Under the pieces are notes generated by a model. The model saw nothing but the letters and a program-made list of their open reading frames with translations, searched no databases and was not told the origin of the DNA. A stretch of DNA of 64,000 bases from contig NTJY01000002.1 of assembly GCA_002457245.1 (NCBI GenBank), forward strand, positions 1-64,000, in the 5' to 3' direction. This document shows, piece by piece, positions 54,392-63,497 of this stretch (position 1 is its first letter; the number at the start of each line of letters is the position of its first letter). A program made the position numbers and the translations under genes. This DNA comes from SAR92 bacterium MED-G29. Lineage in GTDB: Bacteria > Pseudomonadota > Gammaproteobacteria > Pseudomonadales > Porticoccaceae.

Positions 54392-55339
54392 ATGATAAAT
54401 GTTTCACAGATCAAAGATGCCCATGAACGGATCAAACCTTACATTCATTGCACGCCAATTTTAAAAAGTACTCAGCTGAATAATCTGCTTGGATGCGAGC
54501 TTTTTTTTAAGGCAGAGAACCTGCAGAAGGTTGGTGCATTTAAGGCTCGTGGAGCATGCAATGCTGTGTTTTCTCTCAGTGACGAATCAGTACCTCATGG
54601 GGTAATTACTCACTCCTCAGGTAATCATGGGGCTGCTCTGGCATGGGCGTCAGGACTGCGTGGGTTACCATGCACGGTAGTCATGCCAAAAAATTCTCCC
54701 CAAGCAAAGATAGATGCTGTAATCCATTATGGTGCTGAGTTAGTATTTTGCGAGTCAAATATGCGGGCGAGAGAGTTGACTGTCACGAACCTTATAAATC
54801 AGTCAGGTGCTCATCTTGTGCATCCATATGATGAATATGAAGTCATTGCTGGCCAGGGAACTGCGGCTCTCGAGTTATTTACTCAGCTAACTTATCCGGT
54901 TGATGTTGTTATGGCTCCCATTGGTGGTGGTGGACTTTTATCTGGAAGTGCACTGGTGGCTAAAAGTGATGAAATCAATTACTTACCCCACGTAATTGGA
55001 GCAGAACCAGAGGGAGCTAAGGATGCTTGGCAAGGATTCAAAAGTGGTGAGAGAATTTCTCAATTTAGTCCTGAAACTATTGCTGATGGTCTCAGAGCGA
55101 CTGTCGGTTTGAGAAATTTTAAAATTATTTGCAATCAGGTTGACGACATTTTGTTGGCGTCAGAGGAACGAATTGTAGAGGCAATGAAATTAATTTGGAG
55201 TCGATTGAAGGTGGTTGTCGAACCCTCTGCTGCGGTCCCTTTGGCTTGTATCATGGAGGAGCCGGAGAAATTTTATGGTCAACGTGTTGCGATTATTTTG
55301 ACTGGTGGAAATTTAGACCTAGATCAATTGCCGTGGTAA
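54392..55339 (+). CDS. PLP-dependent threonine/serine dehydratase-like enzyme (serine racemase / hydroxyaspartate lyase type)
   Basis: This fold-type II PLP enzyme has 315 residues and no regulatory ACT domain. PLP-binding Lys51 is in VGAFKARGA, SSGNHGAALAWA is the substrate/cofactor loop, and the glycine loop is APIGGGGLLSG. Such enzymes are biodegradative threonine dehydratases, serine racemases or threo-3-hydroxyaspartate ammonia-lyases, and the sequence alone does not choose. It follows argG by 31 bp and precedes the PhzF gene by 26 bp, so it may belong to one transcript. Confidence 0.87.
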   Translation: MINVSQIKDAHERIKPYIHCTPILKSTQLNNLLGCELFFKAENLQKVGAFKARGACNAVFSLSDESVPHGVITHSSGNHGAALAWASGLRGLPCTVVMPKNSPQAKIDAVIHYGAELVFCESNMRARELTVTNLINQSGAHLVHPYDEYEVIAGQGTAALELFTQLTYPVDVVMAPIGGGGLLSGSALVAKSDEINYLPHVIGAEPEGAKDAWQGFKSGERISQFSPETIADGLRATVGLRNFKIICNQVDDILLASEERIVEAMKLIWSRLKVVVEPSAAVPLACIMEEPEKFYGQRVAIILTGGNLDLDQLPW

Positions 55340-55365
55340 TTCTTTCTCAACTAGAAGGATTTTGA

Positions 55366-56262
55366 GTGGACTATAAATATTTTATTTGTGATGTTTTTAC
55401 CACTCAGCGTTTTAGCGGAAATCCCTTGGCTGTCTTTCCCAACGCTGAGGGTCTTTCAGACTTGGAAATGCAAAAGATTGCTCGTGAGTTTAATTTTTCT
55501 GAGACAACCTTCGTGTTTCCAGCGGAATTAGGCCACACATTCAAAGTACGTATTTTCACGCCCACAACCGAATTACCCTTTGCAGGTCACCCTAATATCG
55601 GTACAGCCTTTATTTTGGCGCAGGCAGGCTTTTTTGGTGAGTTTATAGATGAAATCAGTGTGGTGTTTGAAGAGGAAGCGGGCTTGGTACCGGTTTCAAT
55701 AAATCGGGATGATCTTTCAAATATTTATTGTGAGTTAGCGGCGCCAGAATTATTGTCATTGGGCAAAACGATTAGCGTTGAGAGCATAGCCAAAATATTA
55801 AACATCGGCGCGTCAGATATTTTGACAAATACTCACTTACCTCAGGAATCATCTGTGGGGCTCGCGTTTACTATTGTGGAGTTGGCGTCCTATGAGGCGC
55901 TGAAGAGAGTCAGTGTTGATGCTATTCAAGCACTTCAGCTAAAGAATCAAGGCTTGCCGGCTGATATTTTGCTCTACGTTCAAAGCTATGACGACTTCGA
56001 TATCAGGGCTCGGATGTTTGCTCCTCTAGACGGTGTTCGTGAGGACCCAGCAACTGGCAGTGCAAACTGTGCTCTCGTGGCATTACTTAGTCATTATTCT
56101 GCAGAGATTGATGGGGACTTCCGATGGCGAATTTCACAGGGAGTCGAGATGGGACGTCCTAGTGTTTTAATGGGTCGTAGCAAGAAGCGTAATGGTCAAG
56201 TGCTTAAAGTTTGGATGGCTGGAAATAGTATTTTAGTTAGCGAGGGAGCGCTTATAGTCTAG
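55366..56262 (+). CDS. PhzF-family isomerase/epimerase-like protein
   Basis: This 298-residue protein of the diaminopimelate epimerase-like superfamily has [17 protein letters not shown], the catalytic Glu in [29 protein letters not shown] and [12 protein letters not shown]. These are the characteristic PhzF blocks. Biochemical function of most homologues is unknown. It starts at GTG. Nothing else here suggests phenazine synthesis, so that role is unlikely. Confidence 0.9.
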   Translation: MDYKYFICDVFTTQRFSGNPLAVFPNAEGLSDLEMQKIAREFNFSETTFVFPAELGHTFKVRIFTPTTELPFAGHPNIGTAFILAQAGFFGEFIDEISVVFEEEAGLVPVSINRDDLSNIYCELAAPELLSLGKTISVESIAKILNIGASDILTNTHLPQESSVGLAFTIVELASYEALKRVSVDAIQALQLKNQGLPADILLYVQSYDDFDIRARMFAPLDGVREDPATGSANCALVALLSHYSAEIDGDFRWRISQGVEMGRPSVLMGRSKKRNGQVLKVWMAGNSILVSEGALIV

Positions 56263-56353
56263 CTACTGCAGGATTCTTGAGGTGAAGTTGGTTAGGGTTT
56301 ACTATCTATGAGAGTACGCGTATGACTTATTGGAGAGAGGCCTGAGTAACTTT

Positions 56354-56794
56354 ATGACTGTTAATTTTCCGTTTCATCTTGCATTTCCAGTGACTGATTT
56401 AGAAAAAGCGCGAGCATTCTATTGTGATATTTTAGGTTGCTCTTCTGGGAGAGAGTCCGACTCCTGGATTGACTTTAATTTTTTTGGTCATCAATTAGTA
56501 GCTCATTTAGTGAATAGTCAGGATCATCACGTATCCTCTGACAATGAGGTTGATGGTCATGTTGTGCCTGCTTCACATTTTGGAATTATCTTAGATTGGG
56601 AGTTATTTGAACAATTTGCAGATAAACTCAAACGAAAAAGAGTTGATTTTGTAATTGAACCATATCTCAGATTTGAAGGGCGACGGGGAGAGCAGAGTAC
56701 CTTATTTATTAAAGATCCAAGTGGCAACTATCTAGAATTTAAAGCATTTAAGAACATCGATATGCTTTTTGAGAGAGACCTTAATAAATATTAA
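56354..56794 (+). CDS. VOC (glyoxalase/bleomycin resistance) family protein
   Basis: This 146-residue protein has one VOC domain: HLAFPVTDLEKARAFYCDILG at the N-terminus and FIKDPSGNYLEFKAF near the end, with a probable metal-binding His and Glu at the first and last strand positions. Specific substrate unknown. The ATG at 56354 is favoured by MTVNFPFHLAFPV; the frame is open eight codons further upstream. It converges on rsxE with 6 bp between stops. Confidence 0.88.
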   Translation: MTVNFPFHLAFPVTDLEKARAFYCDILGCSSGRESDSWIDFNFFGHQLVAHLVNSQDHHVSSDNEVDGHVVPASHFGIILDWELFEQFADKLKRKRVDFVIEPYLRFEGRRGEQSTLFIKDPSGNYLEFKAFKNIDMLFERDLNKY

Positions 56795-56800
56795 AAATTT

Positions 56801-57442
56801 TCATAATGGTTTCTTGCTAAAGGCGTTTTTAGCGGCGATGACTACACCAAAAATAAGAAGAGCCCCAGGGGGCATGAGAAGTAGCCGGAATTGAAAGTTA
56901 TTCCCGAAGGGGTGGAATACCCAGTCTTTAGCAACAGATCCGAATAAAACTTCCATATTATCGAAGAGAGAGCCATTGCCAATGAGCTCTCTGATTGAAC
57001 TAATAAGCACAAGTACCAGCAGGAAACCCAATCCTGTTAAAAAACCATCTAATACTGAGTTACTTAGAGATTTTTGGCTCGCACTTGATTCAGCACTCAT
57101 CAGAACTATTTGGTTAACGACGATTAGAGGCAAAAAAACACCAAGTAGCTCGAATAGCCCGTAAAACGATACCTGCATCAACATTTCAAGTGCTGTCACC
57201 ATCGTAGCAATAATAAATATTAAGCTCGGAACGCGAGTTGCTAAGTTGAGCTGCTGACGAATCGCTGAGGCAATTATATTTGAAGTGATGATCACGATTA
57301 GTGTAGCTAAGCCTAAGCCAATAGCGATGGACACAGATGAACTCATTGCAATTATAGGACAAATACCCATCAACTTAGTAAGAGATGGGTTCTCACGCCA
57401 TAAAGCCTCTATTGCAGTCGTTTTTATTGATGAATTCTTCAT
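56801..57442 (-). CDS. rsxE: Rnf/Rsx electron-transport complex membrane subunit E, one Cys ligand lost
   Basis: This 213-residue, six-helix membrane subunit is homologous to RnfE/NqrD. ALWRENPSLTKLMGICPIIA and SSIRELIGNGSLFDN are family blocks. In functional Rnf, RnfA and RnfE each give two cysteines to an intramembrane [2Fe-2S] cluster. Here Cys28 (GICP) is kept, but the second position reads PLIVVNQIVL, with Gln111 where E. coli has NC. No other Cys exists in the protein. It overlaps rsxG by ATGA, so the genes are coupled. The nth gene that often follows is absent. Confidence 0.93.
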   Translation of the reverse strand: MKNSSIKTTAIEALWRENPSLTKLMGICPIIAMSSSVSIAIGLGLATLIVIITSNIIASAIRQQLNLATRVPSLIFIIATMVTALEMLMQVSFYGLFELLGVFLPLIVVNQIVLMSAESSASQKSLSNSVLDGFLTGLGFLLVLVLISSIRELIGNGSLFDNMEVLFGSVAKDWVFHPFGNNFQFRLLLMPPGALLIFGVVIAAKNAFSKKPL

Positions 57443-58080
57443 AAACTAGCCGTTTCGGAGGTTGTTTGGCCAAATAAACGAACCTTATCTTGCTCAAAAT
57501 ACTTAAGCGCCTTCAAAACTTGGGTTATAACAGATTTAGAGGTAATTGTGGCCCCACTGATGTGATCAAACTCACCACCATCTTTCCTCACAGTCCATGA
57601 TTTTTCAGCTGTATTAGAGAGAGACCTACCGTTAAAGGCTAGTATCCAATTATCAGTTGAGATATCAATTTTATCTCCTAGCCCAGGAGTCTCCGAATGT
57701 TTTAAGATCCGAACTCCTACAATCTGACCGTCTCGTGAGGCTGCAACTATTAGCTTAATTTCACCACTATAACCGTTCTGCGTTGTAGCTGGGATAATCA
57801 AACCTACAGCTTCACTATTTTGGTAAACAATATTGAGATAATGCTGATTTTCAAATCCTAGGAGAGGCCAAAATTTTTCGGGGATAGGGTAAGGATTAAT
57901 TTCGATAGCATCACTTTCAAATGCTTGGCCTAAAATATCAAGCAATGGAGCTTGTATGGATCTTTTATAGGACGCCTCAATCTTATTTTCAGTTGAAATG
58001 TTAATCAAGAGGAGAAGAGCGATAGCAGAAATGATAAACATAGCCATAAAAATTTTGCCTCCTCGAAGTCTACTCTGCAT
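57439..58080 (-). CDS. rsxG: Rnf/Rsx complex subunit G (covalent FMN carrier)
   Basis: This periplasm-facing flavoprotein of about 213 residues is anchored by one N-terminal helix (about 10-28). The FMN-binding domain contains GVRILKHSETPGLGDKI and the flavinylation motif FDHISGATITSK with Thr178 as the expected phosphoester acceptor, so the covalent FMN site looks intact. It requires an ApbE flavin transferase, not seen in this window. The ATG at 58080 has GGAG seven bases upstream and overlaps the end of rsxD. Confidence 0.95.
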   Translation of the reverse strand: MQSRLRGGKIFMAMFIISAIALLLLINISTENKIEASYKRSIQAPLLDILGQAFESDAIEINPYPIPEKFWPLLGFENQHYLNIVYQNSEAVGLIIPATTQNGYSGEIKLIVAASRDGQIVGVRILKHSETPGLGDKIDISTDNWILAFNGRSLSNTAEKSWTVRKDGGEFDHISGATITSKSVITQVLKALKYFEQDKVRLFGQTTSETASL

Positions 58081-59119
58081 CACTCGTCTCCATTGATATC
58101 TTGGTAGTGTTTTTGCTAAGAAAATCGATGAGAGGAGCGGCGCAATTTCCTAACAAGACTCCAAATGCAACTGCATCGGGATAGTCACCCCACGCTCTAA
58201 TAACAAAGATAAATAATCCAATTAACGCTCCATAAACTAATTTGGCGTTATTAGTTTTTACAGATGTAGATGGATCAGTAATTATAAAGAAGGCACCCAT
58301 CATAGTACCGCCACTGAGTAGGTGCATAAGAGGAGATCCTGCGCTGACTGAGCTGCCTCCATCCCAGAAAAGCATCGCTAATATTGAGATAGTAGTCATC
58401 ATAGCGAGAGGTGCATGCCAAGAAAAAATTCGTGCTTGGAGAAGAAAAATCCCTCCGCATAAAAATGCCATGTTAACAACCTCCCACCCGACACCTGCAA
58501 GGGTTGCCGAACTAAATACAGTTTTAGTCTGGTAAATTTGATCAACCAATAGACCACTACTCTGTTTAAAGGCGTCAAGTGGTGTGGCACCTGTTATACC
58601 ATCCACCGAGTTACTCATACCGAATACGATGGAAAGTGATTCGAAAATATTTGGATGATTAATACCTTCAACGAGCACAGAGACAGGAATTACCCATACA
58701 CTCATCTCTAGTGGAAAAGATAATAAGACAACTGCATAGCCTACCATTGCAGGATTAAATAGACCCACTCCAGTATTTCCATAGAGCTGCTTGGCAATAA
58801 CAATAGAGGACAAACTGGCAATTACAACTAGCCACCAAGGCGCCAAAGGAGGAAGAGCTAGGCCCAAAAGAACTGCAGTAAGTACAGAGCTCAAATCATT
58901 TAAATGAACTTTAATTGGTCGTTTTCGCAAGGCAAGAATAATAGACTCAGATACAGTTGCTGTGGTCACAGCAATCAAAATATTAATAGCAGTCCCAAAT
59001 CCAAACTGGTAAGTCATTATCGATAAGGCTGGCATAAGTGCGAGAAGTACCATTTGGATTTTACTAACCGCACCTCCGAGTTGGGGAGAGTTCATGGGGT
59101 TACTTTTTACAACTGGCAT
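58070..59119 (-). CDS. rsxD: Rnf/Rsx complex membrane subunit D (covalent FMN)
   Basis: This 349-residue, ~10-helix subunit is homologous to RnfD/NqrB. It has PPLAPWWLVVIASLSSIVIA and KQLYG, FNPAMVGYAVVLLSFP, the flavinylation motif DGITGATPLDAF with Thr179 as expected FMN acceptor, HLLSGGTMMGAFFIITDP and GDYPDAVAFGVLLGN. ATG 59119 is used because GGAGAG lies nine bases before it; the frame extends ten codons further. It follows rsxA directly, with only 55 bp where rsxB and rsxC would normally be. Confidence 0.95.
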   Translation of the reverse strand: MPVVKSNPMNSPQLGGAVSKIQMVLLALMPALSIMTYQFGFGTAINILIAVTTATVSESIILALRKRPIKVHLNDLSSVLTAVLLGLALPPLAPWWLVVIASLSSIVIAKQLYGNTGVGLFNPAMVGYAVVLLSFPLEMSVWVIPVSVLVEGINHPNIFESLSIVFGMSNSVDGITGATPLDAFKQSSGLLVDQIYQTKTVFSSATLAGVGWEVVNMAFLCGGIFLLQARIFSWHAPLAMMTTISILAMLFWDGGSSVSAGSPLMHLLSGGTMMGAFFIITDPSTSVKTNNAKLVYGALIGLFIFVIRAWGDYPDAVAFGVLLGNCAAPLIDFLSKNTTKISMETSDAE

Positions 59120-59174
59120 AAAATGATTCTCTCCTACATTGTCCATCAACTATTATTTTTGATTTAGACATTTA

Positions 59175-59747
59175 TTAAATTCCAATTAAACCCATGAATC
59201 CTAGAGACATTAGGCCAGCTGTTACCAATCCAATCGCAGCTCCCTGGAAAGGTCGTGGAACATCAGCCAGAGCTGCGCGCTCTCTTAACAGGGTAAACAT
59301 TATTAATATTAGAGAAAAACCAATACCGATACTGATACCTGCAAACATTGATTCTATGAAACTAATATTTTTATTGATGATTATTAAAGAGATACCAAGG
59401 ACTGCGGTATTGGAAAAGATTAATGGCATAAATAAGGTCAATGAGTTGTCGATAACGGGGCTTGTCACCCTTCCAATTTTTTTAGCAGCAGGTATTACAG
59501 CACCTATTGTGACAACGAAGGCTAGAGTTCGCAGATACTCCAGATCAAATGGTTGAAGAATTAACCTATCAACAGCGAAATTTGCGATTGTCGCAAGTGT
59601 TATTAATAATATCGTAGCCAAGGATAAACCAATTACTGGTTCAATTTTTTGAGGAGATCCAAATAGAGAGCTTAATCCAAAAAATTCCGTAAGCACAAGG
59701 TTGTTGATAAGAATAGAGCTGATCAGAATAACGAGAATGTCTTGCAT
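59175..59747 (-). CDS. rsxA: Rnf/Rsx complex membrane subunit A, cysteine-free
   Basis: This 190-residue, six-helix subunit is homologous to RnfA/NqrE: LINNLVLTEFFGL, EYLRTLAFVVTIG, TSPVIDNSLTLFMPLI and RERAALADVPRPFQGAAI then ITAGLMSL-like ends. Aligned without gaps to E. coli RsxA from memory, the two cluster-ligating cysteines (GLCPFMG, TNCAVLG) are Ser26 (GLSSLFG) and Thr114 (SNTAVLG). The whole protein contains no Cys. The rest of the sequence is well conserved, so the gene is not decaying. Confidence 0.94.
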   Translation of the reverse strand: MQDILVILISSILINNLVLTEFFGLSSLFGSPQKIEPVIGLSLATILLITLATIANFAVDRLILQPFDLEYLRTLAFVVTIGAVIPAAKKIGRVTSPVIDNSLTLFMPLIFSNTAVLGISLIIINKNISFIESMFAGISIGIGFSLILIMFTLLRERAALADVPRPFQGAAIGLVTAGLMSLGFMGLIGI

Positions 59748-59776
59748 ATTCTTAGATTGGTTATTACCTAGGCGCC

Positions 59777-59806
59777 ATTATTACGGAATTAATCAATGCT
59801 ATTCAA
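59777..59806 (-). promoter_or_regulatory. Candidate sigma70 promoter of rsxADGE
   Basis: On the minus strand TTGAAT and AATAAT are separated by 18 bp and end about 30 bp before the rsxA ATG, in the 142-bp gap after metG. The operon can therefore be expressed independently of metG. Confidence 0.5.
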
Positions 59807-59889
59807 CAAATATAAAACGACATCTTCTTTTGTTAAAAGGAATTGAAGTACAGGAGAAAGTCCCTACATTTGCGATGATAAAATATCGG

Positions 59890-61905
59890 CTACGTGATGC
59901 GTTGCCCAGGTTTAGCTCCACTATCAGGCTCAAGTAAATATATGCCCTCTTCGTCAGCCGCCGCCAATACCATGCCTTCTGATATTCCAAACCTCATTTT
60001 GCGGGGAGCCAAGTTAGCTACGGTGACAGTCAATTGCCCTATAAGCTTCTCTGGGTCATAAGATGCCTTGATGCCTGAAAATACTTGGCGCTTTTCTCCA
60101 CCGAGGTCCAATGTTAACTTTAATAGTTTGTCGGCACCCTCTACAATTTCAGCATTGATAATCCTGGCAACGCGCAAATCCACTTTCATAAAATCATCAA
60201 AACTAATTTCATTTGCTATGGGATTAACAGAGAGTGGACCGCTTGAGGCTTTCTTTTCAGGATTAGTTTCTTCTTTGCTAGCAGATACCATAGCTTCGAC
60301 CTTATCTTTGTCAACCCGCTGCATTAGCGGCTTGAATTGGTTAATTTTGTGACTTAACAATGGCTTCCTAATACTCTCCCAGCTTAATTTGTCGTTTAGA
60401 AAAAACTCACCAGCCTCAGCCATTGCAGGAACAACAGGCTTAAGATAGATGAGGATTATTCTAAAGAGATTGATGCCGAGAGAGCATATATCTTGAACCT
60501 GTTGCTTTTGATCTTGATCCTTATTTCGTTTCCAAGGCTCTTGTTCTGCGATATATTCGTTAACTGAATCGGCTTGGGCCATAATTTCTCTAATTGCCTT
60601 ACCAAATTCTCGATTTTCATAATAATTTGCGATGCTATCAGCCACACCTGTGACTTGATCCCAAAGTGCTTCATTCTCTATTCTAGAAGATAAGACACCT
60701 GATTCATTAGTAATGAATTTTGAGCATCGACTTGCAATGTTAACTACTTTACCAACCAGATCGCTATTAACTTTCTGAATAAAATCCTCAAGATTTAGAT
60801 CAATATCCTCAACAGTATTTGTTAACTTTGAAGCATAATAATATCTTAGATACTCTGGATTCAGATGGTCGAGGTAGGTGCGCGCATTAATAAAAGTGCC
60901 CCTTGATTTTGACATCTTAGTTCCATTTACAGTGACAAAACCGTGAACACAAACCTTGGTGGGAGTTCGAAAATCTGCACTTTTTAGCATAGCAGGCCAG
61001 AAAAGTGCATGAAAATTAACAATATCTTTGCCAATAAAATGATAGAGCTCAGCTGTACTATCTTTATTCCAAAAACAATCGAAATCTAGATTTTTTGCTT
61101 CACAGAGATTCTTAAAACTAGCCATATAACCTATGGGAGCATCTAGCCATACATAAAAATATTTACCGGGAGCATTAGGAATCTCGAAGCCAAAATACGG
61201 CGCATCACGGCTGATATCCCATTCCTGTAGGCCGCTATCTAACCACTCGCTTAATTTATTTGAAACCTCCTTTTGTACGGTACCACTGTTAATCCACTCT
61301 GATAAAAATTTAGAGAATTCAGGTAGTTTAAAGAAGTAATGCACTGATTCCCTGCCAATAGGGGTAGCACCCGATATCGCAGAGACGGGATTAATTAAAT
61401 CCAACGGTGAGTATGTGGCACCGCATGATTCGCAATTATCACCGTATTGGTCTTCAGCTTTACATTTTGGACAGGTTCCTCGAATGTAGCGATCTGCCAA
61501 GAAGAGATTTTTCTCAGGATCAAACGCCTGAATAATAGAGCGCTGAGTGATATGACCGTTAGCGCTCAGTCGGTTATAAATTAACTCTGAAAAGTCACGA
61601 TTCTCTTCTGAATGGGTAGTGTAATAGTTATCTACCCCGATATAGAAGTCCTTAAAATCAGCCTCATGGAATTTGCGCATTTCAGAAATATGTTGCTCTG
61701 CCGAAATACCTTTCTCCTCAGCTTTGAGCATAATGGCCGTGCCATGAGCATCATCTGCTGAAACATAGTAACATTCATGCCCTCGCATTTTTTGGAAACG
61801 AACCCAGACATCGGTCTGGGTATATTCCAAGACATGACCAAGGTGAAGTGCAGCGTTAGCATACGGTAAGGCATTGGTAACCAGGATTTGGCGAGGTTGG
61901 GACAT
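59890..61905 (-). CDS. metG: Methionyl-tRNA synthetase with C-terminal tRNA-binding domain
   Basis: It charges tRNA(Met). The 671-residue class I synthetase has the HIGH-like [16 protein letters not shown], a Cys4 zinc knuckle (CPKC...CESC, residues about 145-161), [10 protein letters not shown] and the anticodon-binding helices. A C-terminal EMAP/Trbp111 domain (about 565-671, with [12 protein letters not shown]) also gives dimerisation. Divergent from apbC with an 84-bp gap, as metG-mrp in E. coli. Confidence 0.97.
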   Translation of the reverse strand: MSQPRQILVTNALPYANAALHLGHVLEYTQTDVWVRFQKMRGHECYYVSADDAHGTAIMLKAEEKGISAEQHISEMRKFHEADFKDFYIGVDNYYTTHSEENRDFSELIYNRLSANGHITQRSIIQAFDPEKNLFLADRYIRGTCPKCKAEDQYGDNCESCGATYSPLDLINPVSAISGATPIGRESVHYFFKLPEFSKFLSEWINSGTVQKEVSNKLSEWLDSGLQEWDISRDAPYFGFEIPNAPGKYFYVWLDAPIGYMASFKNLCEAKNLDFDCFWNKDSTAELYHFIGKDIVNFHALFWPAMLKSADFRTPTKVCVHGFVTVNGTKMSKSRGTFINARTYLDHLNPEYLRYYYASKLTNTVEDIDLNLEDFIQKVNSDLVGKVVNIASRCSKFITNESGVLSSRIENEALWDQVTGVADSIANYYENREFGKAIREIMAQADSVNEYIAEQEPWKRNKDQDQKQQVQDICSLGINLFRIILIYLKPVVPAMAEAGEFFLNDKLSWESIRKPLLSHKINQFKPLMQRVDKDKVEAMVSASKEETNPEKKASSGPLSVNPIANEISFDDFMKVDLRVARIINAEIVEGADKLLKLTLDLGGEKRQVFSGIKASYDPEKLIGQLTVTVANLAPRKMRFGISEGMVLAAADEEGIYLLEPDSGAKPGQRIT

Positions 61906-61989
61906 TTTGTGAATCTTTTTAGTATCTATCGTTAAGGACTAAGTATAACGATTTTGTACTGATTTTTCATGAGCTATCGGAGTAAATCA

Positions 61990-62793
61990 ATGTTAAGTCA
62001 AGTAAAGAAAATTGTGGCAATAGCCTCCGGAAAAGGAGGTGTTGGTAAATCGACCACAGCAGTAAATTTGGCTGTTGGACTCCAGCAGCAAGGGTTGAGG
62101 ATTGGATTGTTAGATGCTGACATCTATGGACCAAGCATTGCGATGATGCTCGGTGTCCCAGAGAATACAAGGCCTCAAGCAATTAATGAAAAATATTTTA
62201 GACCCATTGAGGCTCATGGACTGTTTACTATGTCCATGGCTTATTTAGTCACCGAGAATACGCCGATGGCATGGCGTGGCCCAATGGCAGCTGGAGCTTT
62301 GCGACAGCTACTAGAAAATACTGCTTGGGGAGAGCTAGATGTCCTAGTTGTTGATATGCCTCCAGGAACGGGCGATATACAGCTGACTTTGTCACAAAAG
62401 GCCCGGCTAGCTGGAGCAGTCATTGTGACAACGCCACAGGACATTGCTTTGCTCGATGCTCAGAAGGGTATAGAGATGTTTCTTAAAGTAAATGTCCCAG
62501 TGTTGGGCATTATTGAAAATATGGCGATTCATTTGTGCAGTCAATGTGGCCATGAAGATCCCATATTTGGCAGTGGAGGAGGTGCGATGATAGCTCGAGA
62601 TTATGATACTCAACTATTAGGTAGCTTGCCGTTAGATATATCGATAAGAAAACAGGGTGATCTTGGAATTCCATCTGCGCTGTCATCAAAGGAAGAAAAA
62701 ATTGGGCAATATTATAGGGATATTGCGCAGGCAGTTGTGGATGAGCTGAACAAAAATCACGATAGTGGCGGCCCAGAAATAGTGTTTGAATAG
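61990..62793 (+). CDS. apbC: Iron-sulfur cluster carrier protein ApbC/Mrp (short form)
   Basis: This MinD-like P-loop ATPase carries and delivers Fe-S clusters. The deviant Walker A is IASGKGGVGKSTTAVNLAVG and the inter-subunit cluster ligands are in the CSQC motif of MAIHLCSQCGHEDPIF. At 267 residues it lacks the N-terminal DUF59 domain found in longer homologues such as many Mrp proteins. ATG 61990 is chosen because GGAG lies seven bases upstream. Its presence shows the cell makes Fe-S proteins despite the iron-sulfur-poor rsx operon nearby. Confidence 0.94.
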   Translation: MLSQVKKIVAIASGKGGVGKSTTAVNLAVGLQQQGLRIGLLDADIYGPSIAMMLGVPENTRPQAINEKYFRPIEAHGLFTMSMAYLVTENTPMAWRGPMAAGALRQLLENTAWGELDVLVVDMPPGTGDIQLTLSQKARLAGAVIVTTPQDIALLDAQKGIEMFLKVNVPVLGIIENMAIHLCSQCGHEDPIFGSGGGAMIARDYDTQLLGSLPLDISIRKQGDLGIPSALSSKEEKIGQYYRDIAQAVVDELNKNHDSGGPEIVFE

Positions 62794-62906
62794 TTGACGC
62801 TGTTTGCCTCTAGCCTTGCTGAAATATTGTAAACAAGTATCATACCGACTTTGTTTATATCACGCAGAGCGTCTAACTTCACTAATGTTGAGAGAGAAGA
62901 TAATCC

Positions 62907-63473
62907 ATGAGCATCAAATCGGACAATTGGATACGCAGAATGGCCGAGCAAGAGAAAATGATAACGCCATTTGAGTCAGGACAAGTTCGCTACTCAGGAG
63001 AAGATAGAGTGATCTCCTATGGAACATCAAGTTATGGCTATGATGTTCGTTGCGCAAATGAATTTAAGATATTCACTAATATCCATTCGAAAACTGTTGA
63101 TCCTAAGAACTTTGATGACGATTCTTTTGTCGATGTTACTTCAGACCACTGCGTGATCCCACCAAATTCTTTCGCCTTAGCAAGGACCATAGAGTACTTT
63201 AAAATTCCTCGATCAGTCCTGACTATTTGCCTAGGAAAATCGACCTATGCGCGTTGCGGAATTATTGTGAATGTAACTCCACTAGAGCCAGAGTGGGAGG
63301 GTCATGTTACGTTAGAATTTTCAAATACCACTAATCTGCCTGCGAAAATTTATGCTAATGAGGGCGTTGCCCAAATGCTGTTTTTCGAGTCTGACGAAAT
63401 CTGTTCAACCTCTTATGCTGATCGAGGTGGAAAGTACCAAGGACAAACGGGCGTCACACTGCCTAAAACTTAA
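62907..63473 (+). CDS. dcd: dCTP deaminase
   Basis: It converts dCTP to dUTP as the main route to dTMP in gammaproteobacteria. The 188-residue protein has [18 protein letters not shown], the catalytic block [20 protein letters not shown] and [13 protein letters not shown]. It follows apbC, the order seen in Pseudomonas. Confidence 0.97.
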   Translation: MSIKSDNWIRRMAEQEKMITPFESGQVRYSGEDRVISYGTSSYGYDVRCANEFKIFTNIHSKTVDPKNFDDDSFVDVTSDHCVIPPNSFALARTIEYFKIPRSVLTICLGKSTYARCGIIVNVTPLEPEWEGHVTLEFSNTTNLPAKIYANEGVAQMLFFESDEICSTSYADRGGKYQGQTGVTLPKT

Positions 63474-63497
63474 AAATAGAAATTTCTTTCAGAAAAA

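Noticed and set aside
59120..59174. Possible remnant of rsxB or rsxC between rsxA and rsxD
   Set aside because: The 55 bp contain only an rsxD ribosome-binding site and a short leader. No cysteine-rich ferredoxin-like codons are visible on either strand or in any frame.
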